From contig JAPHSC010000015.1 of NCBI GenBank assembly GCA_026193125.1, positions 1 through 16,065 of the forward strand: a stretch of 16,065 nt of DNA, given 5' to 3'. The notes under the pieces are model-generated. The model was not told the DNA's origin. It made no database searches and saw only the letters and a program-made list of their open reading frames with translations. The translations under genes were made by a program, and so were the position numbers. Shown in pieces: positions 14,238 through 16,065 of the stretch. Each line of letters opens with the position of its first letter. Within the stretch, counting starts at the first letter, position 1. Source of the DNA: Gammaproteobacteria bacterium. Its GTDB lineage: Bacteria > Pseudomonadota > Gammaproteobacteria > Steroidobacterales > BM003.

Positions 14238-14264
14238 CATTATGGAACGACAAGTCACATAATG
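14238..14264 (-). promoter_or_regulatory. Inverted repeat upstream of the IclR gene (possible operator)
   Basis: CATTATG (14238–14244) and CATAATG (14258–14264) are perfect inverted 7-bp arms around a 13-bp centre, immediately upstream of the chosen IclR start. Both arms resemble -10 hexamers on the minus strand, so bound protein would block transcription starting here. It supports the downstream ATG, since a start at 14258 would put the repeat inside the coding region. Confidence 0.45.
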
Positions 14265-14385
14265 AAAGTCTCGCCTGTGAACTTTTTCCCGTCTGCAAAA
14301 CGCCGGTGGCTGACAAGGTGACAGGAACCTCGCCCTGGGTAGCGCACGGCAAGGCCGGCCTGGCCCTCATCCCTCGTTTATTTGG

Positions 14386-16002
14386 TCACAGCCCCAACTG
14401 TTTACGATCGCGCAAAATCTGCCTGGCCGCGTTGTAACCTGGCGCGCCGGTTACTCCGCCACCGGGATGGGTTCCGGCACCACACAGGTACAGCGATGAC
14501 ACCGGTGTACGGTACTGCGACCAGCCCGGCACCGGGCGCATGAACAAGAGTTGTTCCATGCATACATCGCCATGAAAAATATTGCCCTCGGTAATACCGA
14601 AAGTCTGCTCCAGATCCCAGGGGGTGAACACTTTCCGGGCGATCACCGAACCCGGAACATTCGGTGCATATTCAGCGATCTTCGCCGTGACCTTGTCGCC
14701 CAGTTCTTCCCTGCGCTCAGACCAGTGCCCCAGGGCAAGTTCATAGGGCAGGTATTGAACGAAACAAGTCAGCATATGACGACCGGGCGGCGCCAGCGAA
14801 TCATCCACGTTTGAGGCCACCACGCAGTCCACCCAGATATCATCGGGCAACAGGCCTTCCTGGCTCTGGTTGTAACAGCGCTCCGCCTGGGTGTAACTGG
14901 GAACCAGGGTGAACAACGCACGCTGGGCAGCATTCGCATCCGCGGGCATACCCTGCACCCGAGGTTCCTCGCTGAGGACAAAATTGACCTTGGCGCTTGG
15001 ACCATTCATGCGAATGCTTTTAACTGACCGCACAAATTCAGACGGTAAATCACCGCTGTCCAACAATCCCAGAAAAGTCCGCTTGGGGTCAGCGTTGGAC
15101 ACCACGACCCTGGCGCTGATGGCAGTGCCGTCCTCCAACTCCACGCCGGTGGCCCTGCCACTCGAAACAAGCACCCTGGACACCGGCGAGTCAGTACGAA
15201 TTTCCACGCCCAGCTCCCGACAGGCCCGGGCCATGGCCTGGGTGATGGCGCCCATGCCACCCATGACATGCCCCGAGAAGCCCTGCTTTTCGTCCTCTCC
15301 TCCACTGAGCAAATGAAACAGCATGCCCATGGCCGTCCCGGCCCGGTGTGGCCCACCATGTTTGCCATAAAGATTGTTGGCAAGGATCAGGGATTTCACC
15401 TCATCGCTGTCGAAGTAGCGATCTACCAGGTCGGCCAGACTTCCGGTCAGAAACAGCAGCATTTCGGCAATCTCGTCGCCACTGATGCCGCGTATACGCC
15501 GTCCGGCCCTAAACAGCTCCAGGAATCCCTGTAAGCCCCGGGCATGGATGTCCGGCGGGGGTTCCATGAAATACGGTTGCAAGTAGGACGCAAGTTTCTT
15601 GAGTCGCTGGTCCAGGGCAATAAAGGCATCCGCATCGCCCGGTGCGATCTGTTTGAGCATGGCGTGCATGCGTTGCTGGTCAGACCACCATGGAATTACA
15701 CGTCCACCCGGTAACGCGATCTGCACGATGGGATCTGATGCCAGCATGCGCAGTCCATGCCGACCCAGCTCCAGATCACGTATAACTTCCGGACGCAACA
15801 TACTGGCCATGTAGGAAGCGGTGGAAACCCGGCACCCGGGAGCCAACACGGGGTCGACCTCCTCGGTCACACAGCAACCACCGACTACCGAACGCTTCTC
15901 CAGGACCAGGGTCTTGACACCCGCCCTGGCGAGATAGGCCGCCGAGGTCAAACCGTTGTGTCCACCCCCGATAACGATCGCGCCATATTGCTTCGCAGTC
16001 AC
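14386..16002 (-). CDS. PYROXD2-like FAD-dependent oxidoreductase (phytoene-dehydrogenase-related)
   Basis: A 538-residue flavoprotein of the CrtI/PYROXD2 group. The N-terminal dinucleotide fold AIVIGGGHNGLTSAAYLARAG (Gly pattern at about 12–17) is followed by VLEKRSVVGG, where Glu would contact the FAD ribose. The C-terminal flavin motif LYLCGAGTHPGGGVTGAPGYNAA is typical. Despite the frequent 'phytoene dehydrogenase' label, no carotenoid genes are nearby, and members of this group have no settled substrate. The start is GTG (16002) or the adjacent TTG (16005): GAGGAA stands 8 or 5 bases upstream respectively, and the spacing favours GTG. The IclR gene follows after 154 bp on the same strand and may regulate it. 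Confidence 0.87.
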   Translation of the reverse strand: MTAKQYGAIVIGGGHNGLTSAAYLARAGVKTLVLEKRSVVGGCCVTEEVDPVLAPGCRVSTASYMASMLRPEVIRDLELGRHGLRMLASDPIVQIALPGGRVIPWWSDQQRMHAMLKQIAPGDADAFIALDQRLKKLASYLQPYFMEPPPDIHARGLQGFLELFRAGRRIRGISGDEIAEMLLFLTGSLADLVDRYFDSDEVKSLILANNLYGKHGGPHRAGTAMGMLFHLLSGGEDEKQGFSGHVMGGMGAITQAMARACRELGVEIRTDSPVSRVLVSSGRATGVELEDGTAISARVVVSNADPKRTFLGLLDSGDLPSEFVRSVKSIRMNGPSAKVNFVLSEEPRVQGMPADANAAQRALFTLVPSYTQAERCYNQSQEGLLPDDIWVDCVVASNVDDSLAPPGRHMLTCFVQYLPYELALGHWSERREELGDKVTAKIAEYAPNVPGSVIARKVFTPWDLEQTFGITEGNIFHGDVCMEQLLFMRPVPGWSQYRTPVSSLYLCGAGTHPGGGVTGAPGYNAARQILRDRKQLGL

Positions 16003-16065
16003 CAAACCGATTCCTCGAGTTGTGTTGGTCAGCCGAGGCTAGCCTACTAGCCGGTGAGGGCGCAA
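16003..16065 (-). promoter_or_regulatory. Upstream region of the oxidoreductase gene with inverted repeat
   Basis: Contains the ribosome site GAGGAA and a perfect inverted repeat GGCTAG-CCTA-CTAGCC (16037–16052), 35–50 bases before the start codon, a position fit for an operator. No convincing promoter hexamers are visible before the window ends. Confidence 0.3.

Noticed and set aside
14352..14361. Palindrome AGGCCGGCCT downstream of the oxidoreductase as a terminator
   Set aside because: It has no loop and no T-run; it is a simple GC-rich palindrome.

Overview
The window looks like ordinary chromosome of a fairly GC-rich gammaproteobacterium. The clues are a birA–coaX–SPOR run in the same orientation as a tRNA-Thr(UGU), a CoaX-type pantothenate kinase as in Pseudomonas relatives, a proline dehydrogenase of bifunctional type and outer-membrane beta-barrel genes. 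A marine lineage is possible (NhaC antiporter, PYROXD2-like oxidoreductase), but the sequence does not settle this. I see no insertion sequence, prophage, CRISPR array or rRNA, and no gene-free stretch longer than about 175 bases.

Layout. 1–2218 (minus): the N-terminal 502 codons of a PutA-like proline dehydrogenase, then a MarC-family membrane protein. 2295–3632 (plus): a divergent MFS transporter. 3808–5129 (plus): an exported protein built on a hexanucleotide repeat (Gln-Gly, then Asp-X), followed past an intergenic terminator-like hairpin by a PF13557-type outer-membrane protein. 5146–9332 (minus): a tightly packed run transcribed plsY–birA–coaX–SPOR gene–metallophosphoesterase, ending with a lone tRNA-Thr(UGU) that has its own convincing promoter. 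9469–10407 (plus): a YegS/diacylglycerol-kinase-like lipid kinase, divergent from plsY. 10490–11439 (plus): an SdpR-like ArsR repressor and an SdpI-like membrane protein, with a palindrome over the promoter -10. 11478–16002 (minus): an NhaC-type Na+/H+ antiporter with an added exported N-terminal domain, an IclR regulator and a PYROXD2-like FAD oxidoreductase.

How the parts fit. plsY (phosphatidic acid synthesis) and the lipid kinase share a 136-bp divergent region. The birA–coaX pair makes or uses cofactors (biotin, CoA) needed for fatty acid synthesis, so 5264–10407 leans towards membrane lipid and cofactor metabolism. The rest are separate transport and regulatory units.

The least explained part is 3750–5129: a strictly two-residue-periodic periplasmic protein, an unusually dense cluster of GATC sites created by its repeat, and an outer-membrane protein downstream of what looks like an attenuating terminator. 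The second point of interest is the loss, immediately beyond the tRNA-Thr, of the tRNA-Tyr/Gly/Thr–tuf neighbourhood that usually follows it in gammaproteobacteria.
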